Assembly: GCA_905221605.1 (NCBI GenBank)
Contig: CAJNDS010000158.1
Span: forward strand, 286,676-350,675
From: Symbiodinium natans
Taxonomy: Eukaryota; Sar; Dinophyceae; Suessiales; Symbiodiniaceae
Length of the DNA stretch: 64,000 nt
Reading direction: 5' to 3'
Shown here: in pieces, positions 42,601-49,649 of the stretch
Position numbering within the stretch: position 1 is the first letter of the stretch
Layout of the letters: each line of letters begins with the position of its first letter
The notes under the pieces: generated by a model
Databases searched by the model: none
Told to the model about the DNA's origin: nothing
The model's input: only the letters and a program-made list of their open reading frames with translations
Translations under genes and position numbers: made by a program

Positions 42601-43234
42601 CGCGGGATGAAGTTCTTGCAGGGAGGTGTCGGCTTCCGATCAACACTTCAGCTTTGATCATGTGCTGAAAAACGCAAGGTTTGGAGGCCTAAACTAGAAA
42701 CTGCGGGCCTAAACAAGAGCCTACAGGACGTTGAGGCCTCATCAAACCGGCTGAGCTAGAGACTGCAGGGCCTAAGGGAAGCCCAAATTTCCAAGCTGAA
42801 GGGCTGAAGCCCCAATACAGGGGGGTCGGGGGGATTAATCGGAGGTCAATAGTATGTTAACATGTGTTGAATGCACTCTCTGCGGCCCAAACATGGTGAG
42901 CATCATCGGATGACTGAGTGTGACTCGTATTCGTGTCCTGCCAAAACAAGAAGCAGTTTCTCATCTGCCGAGAACCCCTGCACCTGCCGATGTCGACGGA
43001 TGTTCGTCGCTCATGCCCTTGGCACGGTTCGCCTGGGATGCAAAACCACAACCAAAACAAACAAACACACACACACACACACACACACAAAAGGCCAAAA
43101 ACCCCAAGCCCTAAGCACAAAGGGCCCCTCCCCCTTGTTCTAGAGCGCTTCCCTAAAGCAGGCCCAGCCTTGATCACGTCCAGAAGCTGTGACCTTAGGA
43201 GGTCAAAGTCTTTGGCCATCGCCTGGAACGCCAT
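18908..43234 (-). CDS. ppc: Phosphoenolpyruvate carboxylase, many small exons
   Basis: PEPC adds bicarbonate to phosphoenolpyruvate to give oxaloacetate (anaplerotic carbon fixation). The diagnostic blocks occur in family order: [34 protein letters not shown] then [53 protein letters not shown], and the C-terminal AAGMQNTG followed by TGA at 18,908-18,910. Exons with edges I can argue: 30,436-30,525; 29,760-29,810; 28,618-28,666; 28,387-28,418; 26,382-26,478; 26,070-26,164; 25,581-25,630; 24,181-24,265; 23,782-23,811; 23,447-23,517; 23,161-23,235; 20,366-20,424; 19,999-20,089; 19,762-19,815; 19,491-19,535; 19,279-19,343; 19,102-19,151; 18,908-19,005. Others are approximate. Donors are GT, GC or GA; acceptors are AG, usually followed by G. 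The exon joining 43.16 kb to 30.5 kb was not found. A 10.9-kb LINE lies in that intron. Confidence 0.95.
19444..20345. repeat. CCCTAAA/TTTAGGG tracts in PEPC 3' introns
   Basis: Tracts at about 19,444-19,474, 19,713-19,744, 19,862-19,957 and 20,281-20,345, each in a different PEPC intron. On the gene strand the first two begin within about 20 bases of the 5' splice site. The 19,862-19,957 tract encloses the motif TTTTTTTTGCCACCCG, also seen at the 3' end of the LINE. Confidence 0.9.
20440..20700. other. AT-rich intronic segment
   Basis: An AT-rich stretch with repeated CTGTATTCTATT-like words inside a PEPC intron. The open frame across it has a low-complexity hydrophobic translation and no support. 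Confidence 0.5.
21583..21737. repeat. GAGGACGAC 9-bp minisatellite in PEPC intron
   Basis: About 16 near-perfect copies of GAGGACGAC, preceded by CTACCG repeats. All six frames are open over it; the acidic translation is an artefact of the period. The same unit is found inverted at 27,130-27,660. Confidence 0.95.
21840..22700. repeat. Degenerate tandem repeat in PEPC intron
   Basis: The words GTTGAATCCCATGCCC, CTTCTTCTCCTCA, CTCGACAGCCC and GTCGTCATGGTT recur in the same order at irregular spacing of about 120-200 bases. This indicates an old, diverged tandem repeat in the intron between the exons at 21.4 and 23.0 kb. Confidence 0.6.
23521..23713. repeat. Longest telomeric array, about 27 TTTAGGG units
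   Basis: Nearly perfect TTTAGGG repeats. On the gene strand the array reads CCCTAAA and runs directly into ACAG followed by the exon at 23,517, so it occupies the position of the polypyrimidine tract of this PEPC intron. Confidence 0.95.
23782..26931 (-). CDS. ppc: PEPC exons: central region to GYSDS
   Basis: In order: [20 protein letters not shown] (about 26,831-26,931); [19 protein letters not shown] (26,382-26,478); [20 protein letters not shown] (26,239 to about 26,330); [20 protein letters not shown] then CLDIRQES (26,070-26,164); [15 protein letters not shown] (25,581-25,630); EVIDTL (about 24,740-24,770, weak); [14 protein letters not shown] (about 24,495-24,585); SPLRL (about 24,380-24,420); [18 protein letters not shown] (24,181-24,265); [10 protein letters not shown] (23,782-23,811, a 30-nt micro-exon). 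All correspond to known PEPC blocks in the correct order. Confidence 0.88.
27130..27660. repeat. 530-bp CTC/GTC minisatellite in PEPC intron
   Basis: Blocks of CTCGTCCTC, GTCGTCCTC, GTCCTC and finally GTC. The GTCGTCCTC block is the reverse complement of the 21,583-21,737 unit. Long frames across it (poly-Ser, Thr-Arg, Arg-Pro) are low-complexity artefacts. Confidence 0.95.
28081..30525 (-). CDS. ppc: PEPC exons: N-terminal half, catalytic His and GDRDGNP
   Basis: In order on the minus strand: [20 protein letters not shown] (30,436-30,525); GFGYL...GITYSQIRE (about 29,885-29,955); [17 protein letters not shown] (29,760-29,810, holding the catalytic-His motif TAHPTQ); [17 protein letters not shown] (about 29,119-29,192); [15 protein letters not shown] (28,618-28,666); [12 protein letters not shown] (about 28,490-28,550); [10 protein letters not shown] (28,387-28,418); [17 protein letters not shown] (about 28,250-28,338); [15 protein letters not shown] (about 28,081-28,131). 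Two introns are very short: 29,811-29,884 (74 nt, GC-AG) and 28,339-28,386 (48 nt, GA-AG). Confidence 0.9.
29039..29330. repeat. CCCTAAA tract and SINE-like 3' tail in PEPC intron
   Basis: CCCTAAA/CCCAAAA repeats at 29,039-29,116 abut the 3' side of the exon at 29.12-29.19 kb. A second degenerate tract at 29,250-29,300 leads into TTTCTTTTTGGCACCCG, a variant of the LINE 3' tail. Just beyond it GGGTTCGAAGGTC resembles a tRNA B box in sequence. This suggests a short retroposon (SINE) copy, with low certainty. Confidence 0.55.
30077..30240. repeat. ATTATAGTC 9-bp minisatellite
   Basis: About 18 imperfect copies of ATTATAGTC/GTTATAGTC in a PEPC intron. The alternating Ile/Val frame is an artefact. 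Confidence 0.9.
30349..30437. repeat. CCCTAAA tract abutting a PEPC exon
   Basis: On the gene strand the exon ending in CCATGG at 30,436 is followed directly by GTTTAGGGTTTAGGG, so the telomere-like repeat itself supplies the GT of the 5' splice site. Confidence 0.85.
30529..30556 (+). repeat. 28-bp target-site duplication, left copy
   Basis: These 28 bases recur without a mismatch at 41,470-41,497. They lie at the 3' end of a PEPC intron; on the gene strand the next three bases are the acceptor CAG. Confidence 0.93.
30557..30640. repeat. LINE 3' tail: telomere-like repeats
   Basis: About nine TTTAGGG-type units (plus strand) then TTTTTTTTGCCACCCGCTTAGC. In the element's own sense this is a CCCTAAA tail in place of poly(A). 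Confidence 0.9.
31200..31960. repeat. 275-bp diverged tandem repeat in the LINE 3' region
   Basis: The block starting GCCACTGCT at 31,481 recurs at 31,756, and similarity covers about 200 bases including ACCACATAGATCCAAACA and GAAGCAACCACCACCACA. An older, weaker copy precedes it around 31,230-31,340. Shorter repeats follow at about 32,400-32,580. Frames here are not convincing genes. Confidence 0.75.
32640..32878. other. Purine-rich stretch downstream of LINE ORF4
   Basis: Between the ORF4 stop and the repeat-rich 3' region, with an AAGGGGAAAGGAAGGAG-type purine tract at 32,738-32,800. No gene seen. Confidence 0.6.
32879..33985 (-). CDS. LINE ORF4: 2OG-Fe(II) dioxygenase-like protein
   Basis: 368 codons from the first codon after the upstream stop region (GTG at 33,985; the first ATG is codon 54). 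The central part has H179-x-D181, then a hydrophobic strand ending in Gly-Leu-Trp-Val, H240 in CLWHGG and R258 in KRLVLIGF. This HxD...H...R spacing is typical of double-stranded beta-helix dioxygenases that use Fe(II) and 2-oxoglutarate; members in the TET/JBP and AlkB groups modify nucleic acids. Substrate cannot be predicted. It is the last ORF of the element and on the same strand. A 9-G run just upstream separates this frame from an ATGATG, so a one-base length difference would alter the start. Resemblance is by eye and needs structural confirmation. Confidence 0.55.
   Translation of the reverse strand: MGVWEGVREDARLDAEDVSDEVSCTAVRHSAEQSAPSGAPLFRASGCLPEPFPMLDPPCRACSGMVNFQELTSQEQYLESLASTMLPPETAEGRRRQIRTLWSLLPKALKLKSQEGRGQALLTQFGLSPRSTGKPLLASLRLPWVTRLLVEVLREVFPGEVFTTVMIRENQDHCPTPPHKDKQNSHLPNLIWGVTSYHNAGLWVETPGGTERRVAQGVWIPGCNLDIQRGAVFSARCLWHGGQATPSNDVATHTEAKRLVLIGFVGGNILSSDADTLLWLRSMSFAVPTEALVLRARDDVRVGDRVLRQSRLRFRRLDEVSESDRGGNGGNGVAPAVLQVLTNREALETTHNKRPAPRLESSAKRLCN
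33986..34449. other. Spacer between LINE ORF3 and ORF4
   Basis: About 460 bases containing the G9 run (33,985-33,993 as C on the plus strand) and several GAATTAGGG-like words. No conserved frame recognised. Confidence 0.5.
34450..35568 (-). CDS. LINE ORF3: membrane-anchored coiled-coil protein
   Basis: 372 codons from ATG at 35,568. Residues about 22-41 form one hydrophobic segment ([17 protein letters not shown]). Residues 51-76 are Cys-rich (C51, C57, C60, C71, C74-C76). Residues about 85-310 are predicted, by heptad-like Leu/Val spacing and abundant Lys, Glu and Gln, to be largely coiled coil. The C-terminus is Pro/Gly-rich. It lies 152 bases downstream of the ORF2 stop on the same strand. 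No enzymatic motif was seen. It could tether or multimerise the ribonucleoprotein, but that is speculation; the family is not recognised. Confidence 0.65.
   Translation of the reverse strand: MEDLRADRLAVLDVAGWTEARTAWLVASTSTIALVVMMLFTCGPTTFRGLCKLAAKCRRCSFSLLSRGANCLGCCCRRPVKAPNTTAAQGAPGPAKDLTSIVDKVEALFSFIQNLWTELKEHHHKDNKGLADMMKAHVHALPTLDDIAKGVQQNLATLGTVGPLRLYLDKMHNALSQEAKENHGHVDQGIKNAVSLLRSAKQARESLQQVVDAMKGVCDETRGQLEGLVQKFDAHLATMSEFAQKLDGHSHVLRKLEGYMGHFSNEQEVHTQTLEKLEAIMQRLEETTRVNQTKFSTVLEQVTDIQERLPPRSPYRHPPLPDGSTAWGSIGAVGPVGAPAVRPIQLAPALQSQTPGRGGEIRIVLESAGGSS
35721..39266 (-). CDS. LINE ORF2: endonuclease, reverse transcriptase, RNase H
   Basis: Open from the codon after the ORF1 UGA to 35,721. 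Numbering from TTG at 39,242: EEP/APE-like endonuclease (about 1-235) with N7 in TWNMRG, E35 in FLQEVGG, H111 in SAHLPH, D149-N151, D201 and D228-H229 in LGTDHR; reverse transcriptase (about 470-745) with D564/D570 in [18 protein letters not shown] and Y665-A-D-D; RNase H (about 1,006-1,145) with D1012, E1053, D1081, H1124 and D1134. All catalytic residues checked are present, so the enzyme looks intact. It would nick target DNA and copy the element RNA by target-primed reverse transcription. The first ATG is codon 8, after N7. Domain order resembles I-like LINEs with a C-terminal RNase H. Confidence 0.95.
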   Translation of the reverse strand, partial: LLPKQPAPLHAITWNMRGKPLPALDTVWDILGFEGTDFVFLQEVGGCDGLKAPWISQEISLAGRCMMFFVCSPKDSFRGQAIGIPLERVHQVRKVEVLSAGLALHLKNASISYFLLSAHLPHTQREDVSQVWNSMMQEIRNFTCTIRVHDTLILGCDANYELSADLPNTHVADDRKAMWNLLRQDLGLQCTCPEIPTWTNTTGAASRIDFICYRTPRPDTFYDRVIWDSDQLLGTDHRAVAAAFRSIEPVCRVRQRPQHRCGKWRVNNAQALEELGKIDPATFDAQDDLSRVARQVTFRGSSCRYRDSKELRDLIQQRKRATGSEARRLAHEIVQRRAADRRQWMEDILARSANGDFAAISFLKKKMSVKASHGAYVQRAGGEEQAIKDLRTFYARKYTPKDPVVPGLPQAMYLQRAGPLQDAKPLELEEIQILLAGCKHGKSTGRDGIPYELLQVLLQTPLQCEFVRYLDDVLHQRRPIPLEWTTGQITLIPKIPEPRNPKDLRPICLSACVGKLFTKLLWTRIRAHAKPPRAFQLSGISGSQCIDGAAAVQHALRLSQEWGKPLIALKVDISQAFDTLRHEAVAAWLATLGGSVESLVLLRMITDTTVNLHFGQMEWEQKLHQGLLQGSPYSAELFSRVLDWHVGFLYQTWQDTEDTWLVTEGFKLFCVMYADDLVLLAENHDQMQRMVTQLQTLLATIGLSIAVEKCKYLQSPDLPERDVTVSSKVIPCVSTFVFLGVLMGFGVQCSDVIAHRLAGASNAFHGYYSILTRAVSSVRKRLQLLNTFVTSKWRWMAPCVRPVQAVKDVLDKLHTTMLSSICRLREDVFIGAVGNWVAKRRASRMIAQLCMHAKWSGIQAQAFFKYWGHVARRDLTSPTYLVLQVYSTKWQWVDVHGHRRTLGFWPNSERLLQLAWQQHRKPHQHRDWQTHAQDRQAWVEFTEEWLQAKGLKPSVYYLDLHGVDLCGRMLLQTGDSFRLLPMRHVPVEPPYPSSLQILQEEEVGEGLERDSVHTIRFVTDGSCTGGRGGWAVVVATPYVPAGQASVCYGKVPGKSTNIRAEITAIGHALKLIKELRGAGILTPVQLWTDSLFAIHILQDVYSTALNASEVAAAQQLWLEVGGSVHLQHVPAHKGIALNEIADKFAKLGAGLSHFQRVFQTQDFRKAYVCRDNIPAPPVWRW
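39267..41234 (-). CDS. LINE ORF1: RNA-binding-type protein
   Basis: 655 codons from ATG at 41,234 to TGA at 39,267-39,269. Residues 1-335 are polar and low in conserved structure, with Ser/Pro/Glu-rich stretches; about 337-410 form a likely coiled coil; about 449-545 begin with LDIVVGGW and have the alternating pattern of an RRM-like fold, as in ORF1 proteins of many LINEs; a basic C-terminal part follows. ORF1 proteins bind the element RNA and form particles. The frame continues into ORF2 after a single UGA (context GAG-UGA-CUC). Confidence 0.85.
   Translation of the reverse strand: MSSSSRRTEEERERERMESSLAREMQANSRVETKQPPPFNSLGAARHSSILEGSLVAQTAQTAQTIKAATPRPIPNLSAGASVDVKTERTECLESKPEHPTSALESGDHGALLPAPNLTRTNLLLKPLPAGPRAIPPLTESSPLNKPHGKREKQIVGVGSGIGRSPGVLATTGLIPSSSDEEKAKEGALKKPRTGLSTGEILVDEDMQQEDLNHANMETHAICEGGERREVEKKRDLPEFGLGSSHNTMQGKPEVYDLTDTQRDSEDENQRDMTTSRLRDSSKDEVLDARENTYATDDDLAARAALAAATGELGDGDRPPTAFPQALLPQETPPWIVALQSNLQSSMQQLHHKQDRSHKDLLELATDVQSHGLRVEQLEKTASIHNDLHERSIARIDALEKEVQELRRSQTPPRMRGTGTEAGGHPHYGRSPARSPSVQRDRARDAEEELDIVVGGWRDARRVDAENEVQSLFQAAGISDKWLSLRAPYARTSFVRVQLRFPDPDAPIGFRRVFQNTVLDALKKETWTSSLPDQENVTLWITRHRSPETRTKIQALVASKEFYKAVPFADPHKKREEPDIDWRGKLFVGRWQALGCMDTGADVQAYDQLLPDAKGNHTAWFLKANIFSAITGHPEEALQDMWQQYGANGGTRRQE
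41430..41469 (-). promoter_or_regulatory. LINE 5' terminus with telomere-like repeats and a leader-like word
   Basis: In the element's sense the 5' end reads CCCTAAA (about three units), then AAAATGGCTACAAGGCTCAA. On the plus strand GTAGCCATTTT is an 11-base match to the dinoflagellate spliced leader (known core CCGTAGCCATTTTGGCTCAAG), directly joined to AGGGTTT. The match is short and may be chance. Confidence 0.3.
41470..41497 (+). repeat. 28-bp target-site duplication, right copy
   Basis: Exact repeat of 30,529-30,556. Here it is not followed by the acceptor CAG on the gene strand. Confidence 0.93.
41498..43159. other. PEPC intron portion upstream of the LINE
   Basis: At least one PEPC exon (the block just before ANLAESH) should lie here, but I could not identify it. 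A CA repeat lies at about 43,059-43,090. A minus-strand frame at 41,683-41,946 is open but shows no PEPC resemblance. Confidence 0.5.
43160..43234 (-). CDS. ppc: PEPC first coding exon (likely N-terminus)
   Basis: From ATG at 43,232-43,234 the minus strand reads [18 protein letters not shown] then DVIKAGPAL, matching the start of PEPC, where a D-x-x-L-L-x-x-Q-L-L-x-x-V-I helix precedes the N-terminal core. TTCTCAG lies five bases upstream of the ATG and is a plausible acceptor, either for cis-splicing or for the spliced leader used by dinoflagellate mRNAs. The 3' edge near 43,163 is approximate. A longer N-terminus encoded farther upstream is not excluded. Confidence 0.7.
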
Positions 43235-43249
43235 GGTGCCTGAGAACAA

Positions 43250-44857
43250 GACTCAGGAGATTGGGGCCTTTAGGGCTTACTCAGCGCTGTCTCTTTGGGG
43301 GTTCCCTCTTCTTCTTCTGGGCCCCCCCAACTCTCTCACTCTCCCTCTCTCTCTCTCTCGTGTTCCATGTGCTCTTCTGGCAGCTTTCCTGGTTATCCTG
43401 TGACATCGATGAACACGTGGATCCGAGTCACTGACGCACTTCGGGCCCCTGAAACAGTTGGAAACCCTCAGAGCCTCTGTTTGCCGAAATGGCTGCGACA
43501 CTTTCTGTCAAAGCTGGCGGCTTCAGCAACTTGAGATTCGTTTTGAGGGCTTCTGGCCACTCCCGAGGCTTTCCTGCAACGGCAGGGCAAGGCACAAGCA
43601 AAGCAAAGCCTGGCCTCCTTGGGAGCGTCCTCGGACCTCGGCTCGCATCGGATCTCTGAAGCACCGGCATCTCCACGCACCGCCGCTCTTCGTGCGCCTT
43701 TTTCCTCCCCCTCACACGGGGAGACCCGCTTGCTGGTCTGCCCCGGTTCCTTGACCAAGTCGACCGGCTCAACCGCCAAAGAACCCTGAGCGTGATTGCC
43801 AGAACCCTGAGAATGGGTGTTTGGGCCATCTTGGGCCATTCGACTTCAGGTCTCTGTGGGGCGTTTGTGTTTCAAGCTTTGGGCTTGCTGGAGTTCATTT
43901 TTGCACAGCTCAGCGAGGCTCAGCGTAGCGGGAAGCCGTCGCCCTCCTCACGCAAGAGACGCAACAGCGGCAGCTGGCGAGGTTGCTATCCAGTGCTATC
44001 CAGGCCCCAAGAAGCGAGCCCCGTCCTCTGAGTCGGAGCCATCCGGCTCCAGCGTATGGGCGAGGTGCTGCACCACCCTTTTCTTCTCCTTCAGAAGATG
44101 CTACACCCTTCGTACATCCTCAAAAAGCAGCACGCCGGGCACCTCTGCAAGCCACGTACCAGCTGCGCACGGGCAATTCTTCAACAGAACAGAATGAGGT
44201 GACTCCTCCAGTACCGCCAGCTCACGCTTCAGGGCCTCTCAGAGAAGGGAAGAGCGATATAGATACATATATATATATATGCCCATATATACATATATAT
44301 ATATATATACATATTTATATAACCAGAACTCCGGCGCCACATGCGTGTGCCAGCGTGCGCCACACGGGGCCTCGAGCGCCGCCGCGCTCTTCGGTCCCCG
44401 TGGGGCCCCGCTTCCCGGAGCCGCTGCGGGCGAGGCCGGCGCCGGCGCCGCCGCCGCCGGCGCGCTGCGGCTCGGAGGCTGGAAGCCTCTGAGCTCATAT
44501 AGGTTCATGGGTTCATGAGCTCTCCCTTCTAAGAAGTTTCAAGAAAAAACACGCAGGAAAAACATATCTGCAAAAAAAAACCATCGGCAAAAGAGGGAAC
44601 GCGAAAGCCTGTCTGAGTAAACTTGAGAGGGGGCAGAATGCCAAAGCAAAGAACAAGGCATTCACAACTTTCATCAGCACTCAAAGTCACTGCGTTGCTC
44701 GCCAAGTGGCCCAGAGCGGCCACGCCTTGGGTGGCCGAGAGAGTTGCTTCTTGCAGGGCCTGCCCGTATCGCCACACATGCTCAAAGCAAGGCGAGGCAA
44801 CCAGATTTGGCCCAAACAGAAGTGCTTTACGAAGCAGCCCGATTCGACCTTACAAGG

Positions 44858-44888
<31 letters not shown>

Positions 44889-46400
44889 CTCTCATCACTG
44901 GCACCTGTAGCTTCTCCACCAGAGCGCCCAACTCCCCTGCAAAGGGTCCCTCCAGGGCAACACGCTGGAACAACTTGGAAGCTTGAGGAACCACGTGAGC
45001 TACAAGGGTGCTTTGAGAAGAACACTCAGAGCAACCTCCACCAACCCGCTTCGGGCTGCAACCCTGAAAGTTTGAAACTTGAGGTTCCGGAGACTGTCTG
45101 CAGCGTCAGGTTTCAACGGTTCGGAATACAGCCTGGAGGGCTTCAAGATTCAGGTTTCGGACCTTCAGACTACAAATTTCGATTACTTTCATCCAACAAC
45201 ACAAGATCAAACGGAGCCAAACAAAGAGAGACCTGCACAACTCCATGGCGACCAACATCTTCTGAGTGGCAGCTGAACTCGCAACCACAACATATGCAGA
45301 GTCTTATTCGTAGCACGTGAAAAATTAGTGAAAATTAATGTGTATATATGTATATATGTATATATACAAATATATATATATATATATACATGTGTATAAA
45401 TATACACACACACACACACACATATGAAACCCACAGTTCCTCTGCCTCCTGCTGCATAACTGGGGTTGGCGCTGGCTCCAAAGGGCTAGGACATGGCGCC
45501 TCGGAAGAATTGTGCGAGGGAGTTCGACGGTTTCGATCGGCCAGTTGGCATCGCTGTCGGTCTGTTTGGTGAGTTCGCCAACACCTATTTCTATGATGTG
45601 GAAAGCAGGGAAGCTTGTGGCAAGCTTGCAGAGTCTGTTTTGCTATCATGTTGGCCCTTTGCCTGCATGGACGGTGCGTCGGCTGCTCCAGGTGGGTCAT
45701 TGGGATCCACGGCCACCTGCGCGCTTTCGGGCATGGGCTGTGGGGCCTCTGAAAAATGGGAGTCTATATGGGTGTGCACGCACTGCTGCTCTTGCAGTTG
45801 TTCCCAACAGCACCTGCGTCACCTGAAGCTTGGGGCCCACGACTTTGGGATTGATCTCCGGCTCGTCCTGGGTGTCCTCCTCCAGGGGAACACCACAGTT
45901 ACGAAAGACTCCAGAAACAACACCCACACGAACACACCGACCCCCTTCTGCCCTCATCCATAGGATGAAACCCCTCCTCGGGCGCACTGGTTTCGGCATC
46001 TGCTTGTTGCGACAGCCTGGGTTTGAAGCTGATGCCCCCAACGTTGCCCAAGTCTACCCACAAAGCCATTGGATATTAGCCTTGCAAGACTTCACCTCGC
46101 ACGCTGCAGCCCCTTACCCTGCCCCAAACCCCCAGCCTCTCGACCAGTTTCAGAAGGCCTGCAGTCCAGGAGTTCGCGCTGAAGGGACACGAGCACTCCC
46201 CACAAGCCGCATCAACACTTGGAACTGAATCTGCCACTCCGAACCCCGTGGCAGGTTCTGTGTGCGCCTGTGATGGTCTGCTGCTTGGACTTCAAGTCGA
46301 GCTGAAGTCGCTTGTTCTTCCGCCTAAGAATGGCGACCTCGCGGTACCTCGAGGGAGAGGACAAGAATCCCCACATTTCAAGCGGGGGCAAACTGCAAAA
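43250..46400. other. Repeat-rich region without a confident gene
   Basis: Contains a TCTC tract near 43,337-43,360, TA repeats at 44,262-44,325, a GC-rich segment at about 44,330-44,490, CA repeats at 44,860-44,885 and a TATA/CACA tract at 45,335-45,425. Frames around 45,493-45,960 on either strand look somewhat protein-like but have no recognisable motif. Confidence 0.4.
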
Positions 46401-46587
46401 TCCTCAGGCTTTGCTACGCAGACAACAGCGAATGCTAGGGAACCCTAGCAGGGCTTTTGGCCACGAAATCCTACCTCCCACACAAATACCACGGCTTTGC
46501 CGCAGCCCCCATTTCCTTCCGCCAGGGCACTGCAGGTGCTCGTCGCTCTCCCGTGAAGTGGACTCAGTCTTGATGGACTTACCTGCT

Positions 46588-46706
46588 CTGAGGTGTTTCC
46601 CTAGAACTGACATGGGGGGGTTGTTCTGCATCAAATAAGTTCCGTCCATTGGCCTTTTTGAAACTAAAATGGACCCGAAAGAGGACCCTAATTCAGACGA
46701 GTGCAC
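46588..46706 (-). CDS. Possible exon, family unknown
   Basis: The minus strand has a non-repetitive frame (SSELGSSFGSILVSKRPM ... MSVLGKHLRA) ending exactly at a strong 5' splice site, AG followed by GTAAGT. The gene is not recognised; it could be a further exon of the neighbouring minus-strand gene at 46.7-47.6 kb or a separate one. Confidence 0.35.
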
Positions 46707-46733
46707 AGGTTAGGAAGCATTCAGCAAGCACAC

Positions 46734-47596
46734 CTAGTCCTCCCTGGGTGCAGTTTCAGGCTTGCACGCAACCGAGCCGCTTTGGCTGTCGCGCAAAAGC
46801 TCCGAGATAGTTTCGTCTTTTCTCCTTGCGACAAAGGGTTTACATGTCGGCATGAAGGAAAGAACCTCAAGCATGACTGAATAATCAAAACACAGTAGCG
46901 ACCTGGCACTGCGCACTGCGTTCACCAAACTCCTGACCCAAACACCTTGTCTGCCAAGGCTCTTGACGATGTCACGAAGCATGCTATTCTCTTGCCGAAG
47001 CTGCTCACAGAGCTGCTCCTCGCGGCAGTGAGAATGAACAGCACGCCTCTTCAGCGTGGTCTGCAAGTCTCATCTCCGCTGGGATCTGTCCTGCAGCTTT
47101 AGCTTCTCCTGGAGGCCTTGTCCGCTCGCCTTGCCCTGCGGTCTCGACATGTGGGGAGATGTGACTTTTTCTGCAAGACTTACAAATCTAAAGGTTCTCA
47201 ACGTGGTAAGCTCATGCAATGCCAACACATTGACGACACCAACAGAGAGGCCACTGGGGCTCTCCGACTTGGGAACCTCTCTCTCTAATGATTCTTCGCT
47301 TGGTCGCTCTTGACTATAGATGTCCCGGCTGGGACTTGAATGCCTAAGACAAAACCTGGAAATGTGCTGCTTAGAAGTTCTGAAGTGACCGCTGAGGATG
47401 CGGTTTGGTGGCTGCCTGATTCTAGCCACGAATGTCTGCTGAGCTTATCATTCAAGCGGGTGAACGACTCCGCATTCTTGGGTTGGAAGTGCCGTTCTAA
47501 CAAATGATCAGAGGCGTCACAATTCCACAAAAAGCGTTTGTGCACCGACAAGCGATCGCACACGCCTCTATCTGACAGTGGCCGAAACCCGGACAT
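46734..47596 (-). CDS. Possible leucine-zipper-like protein, split gene
   Basis: An ATG at 47,596 opens a non-repetitive frame (MSGFRPLSDRGVCDRL ...) to about 47,340. A second frame ends at TAG 46,734-46,736 and contains CREEQLCEQLRQENSMLRDI, with basic residues before a Leu/Asn heptad pattern reminiscent of a bZIP or short coiled coil. A possible acceptor (TTGCAG) precedes it near 47,053. The connecting exon structure is uncertain. If it is a bZIP it would be a DNA-binding regulator, but the basic region does not match the consensus well. Confidence 0.4.
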
Positions 47597-48078
47597 CAAG
47601 CGAACAAGACATAGTCTGGTTTCTCTTTCTTTTTACAAGTCGGCCGGAACTTTGAACCAAGGGGACCACGGTACTTCAGCATAGCGACGCCGGCAAAGTG
47701 AAAGCCCTTCATGCAGAATGCAGTCAGAGGTTACAGTAAGAAAGGATTGAATGTCCAACCCACACCTGCACGAATTGCGCGAAAGTACGAAGTGCTTGGC
47801 AGGACTAACGCGAGCTCTTCTTCTTTGATCTTCTTTGGGGCTTGGCGGACTCCTCGTGCAGGCCGCACGCCCCGCCACCTCTCCGTCCTTGAGCCTGTAA
47901 GACGATCGGGAACCCGGATGGCCGGTATCCGGCTGAAGCACGCGGACATTCCTCTAAGCTCCCTCCAACGTGTCATGCGACACATCCAGCTCAGCAGCAA
48001 ACACACCTATGGACTCCCGATCCGTTATCGGCCCCGCACAGGCTTGGGCCGTGAGAGACTTCTCTCGCTGTTTTGTTT

Positions 48079-48269
<191 letters not shown>

Positions 48270-48885
48270 CTCGCTCTCTTTAGATACCCTGAAGACAACA
48301 ATGACCTCACCCCTCCCGAGGAGTCTTCGGATGGCCTCGGGCGCCTGGGCCTGACCTTGATCAGCCAGGAGGAAGCGGAGGCCAAGGAGCCACGCCTCGA
48401 GGTCTTCCTTGGAGGTGCCTGGAATGCCCATACGGGGCTCACGGATTTGAGGGGCTTTAGGGAGATGTAGGACTTAGGCTTTGTTTAAAGTTTCAGCCGG
48501 TTCTTTGGCGGACTTGCACCTATGCAGAGAACCCCTCGGTGTATAGCTGCTGCACCACTCGCCCTCCAGATGAACAAACATTGCATTGCATCCCGTTCTG
48601 CAGATGTCCGAACCCAAGCAAGTTTGGCTACGCACAGGCCTAAGCTCAGAGAGCACAGCCATACCGAGGCCCTGGGCAAGCCGGCCAACCAAACAGTCTG
48701 TGATACAGGTTTTCTCCAAAAAACCAAACAAAACCTTAAACCCTGAACTCTAAACCCTACACCCCCATCTTCTGCGTGGCCCCTGGAAGTACCCGGAGAG
48801 CCCGAGCCAAACCAGGGCGCAGATCAGCTCGAGCTGTGCCGGCAGGGCCGAGCCCTTCTCCTTGACTGTGCAAGAAGTGCTTTGC

Positions 48886-48886
<1 letters not shown>

Positions 48887-48941
<55 letters not shown>

Positions 48942-48942
48942 G
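48887..48942. repeat. GA microsatellite
   Basis: About 25 GA units with one interruption. Confidence 0.97.
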
Positions 48943-49469
48943 CTTAACCTGTAACCGTCCTGCCGCAGCTTGACCTGCAGCGCGTGGTGACCCTCACCTA
49001 GTGGAAGCACAAGGCCAAAGTGAGGTGCTGCAAGGGGCGGAGGCGGAGGGGCCCCCGAAAATGTAGAGGAAGAGCTGGCGACATGGATGCACTGACTGCG
49101 CAAAAGCCGACAGAAAGACAGGCACTGGAAAGCTCTCAGGCGCAGAGACCTGTTGATCAAGGGTGCTCATGTCAGGTGACCGTTGGAGACGCCGGGCAGG
49201 CTTGGAAGGCTAGTGTCTTCCACGGACAAGATCTTGCTCAAGGGGATCTGCCTGTCAAGCTGTCAAGCAGAAGGCCGCTGTGAGTTGCTCTACGAATTCC
49301 TCTTTAGCCACGCAGAGAAAGCGGCTCCTCGAGGGACCACTCCCTTCACAGTCCCTCCAATTGAGGAGCTGCAGGTCCTTGTCTTCGACAACGCGCAAAG
49401 ACATGCAAGGACCAAATCAGCACGGGAGACTAGCAGCTTGGCTTCAATGGCTTGAATGACTGGGTTTCG

Positions 49470-49560
49470 GCTTTGGGGAGTTTAGGGCTTAGGGAGTTTA
49501 GGGTTCAGGGGGGAGTTTAGGGAGCTTAGAGTTTAGGGGTTTAGGGTGCAGGGTCCTGAG
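49470..49560. repeat. Degenerate TTTAGGG tract
   Basis: Variants such as GAGTTTAGGG, GCTTAGGG and GTTCAGG repeated over about 90 bases. Confidence 0.8.
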
Positions 49561-49649
49561 AGATTTGGAAGGAACAGATCTGGAGATCCAGATCTTGACC
49601 CTGCGCCCCTGCCGTGCGCAGAAGCAGTGGCGTGCCAGCCTGACCGCAA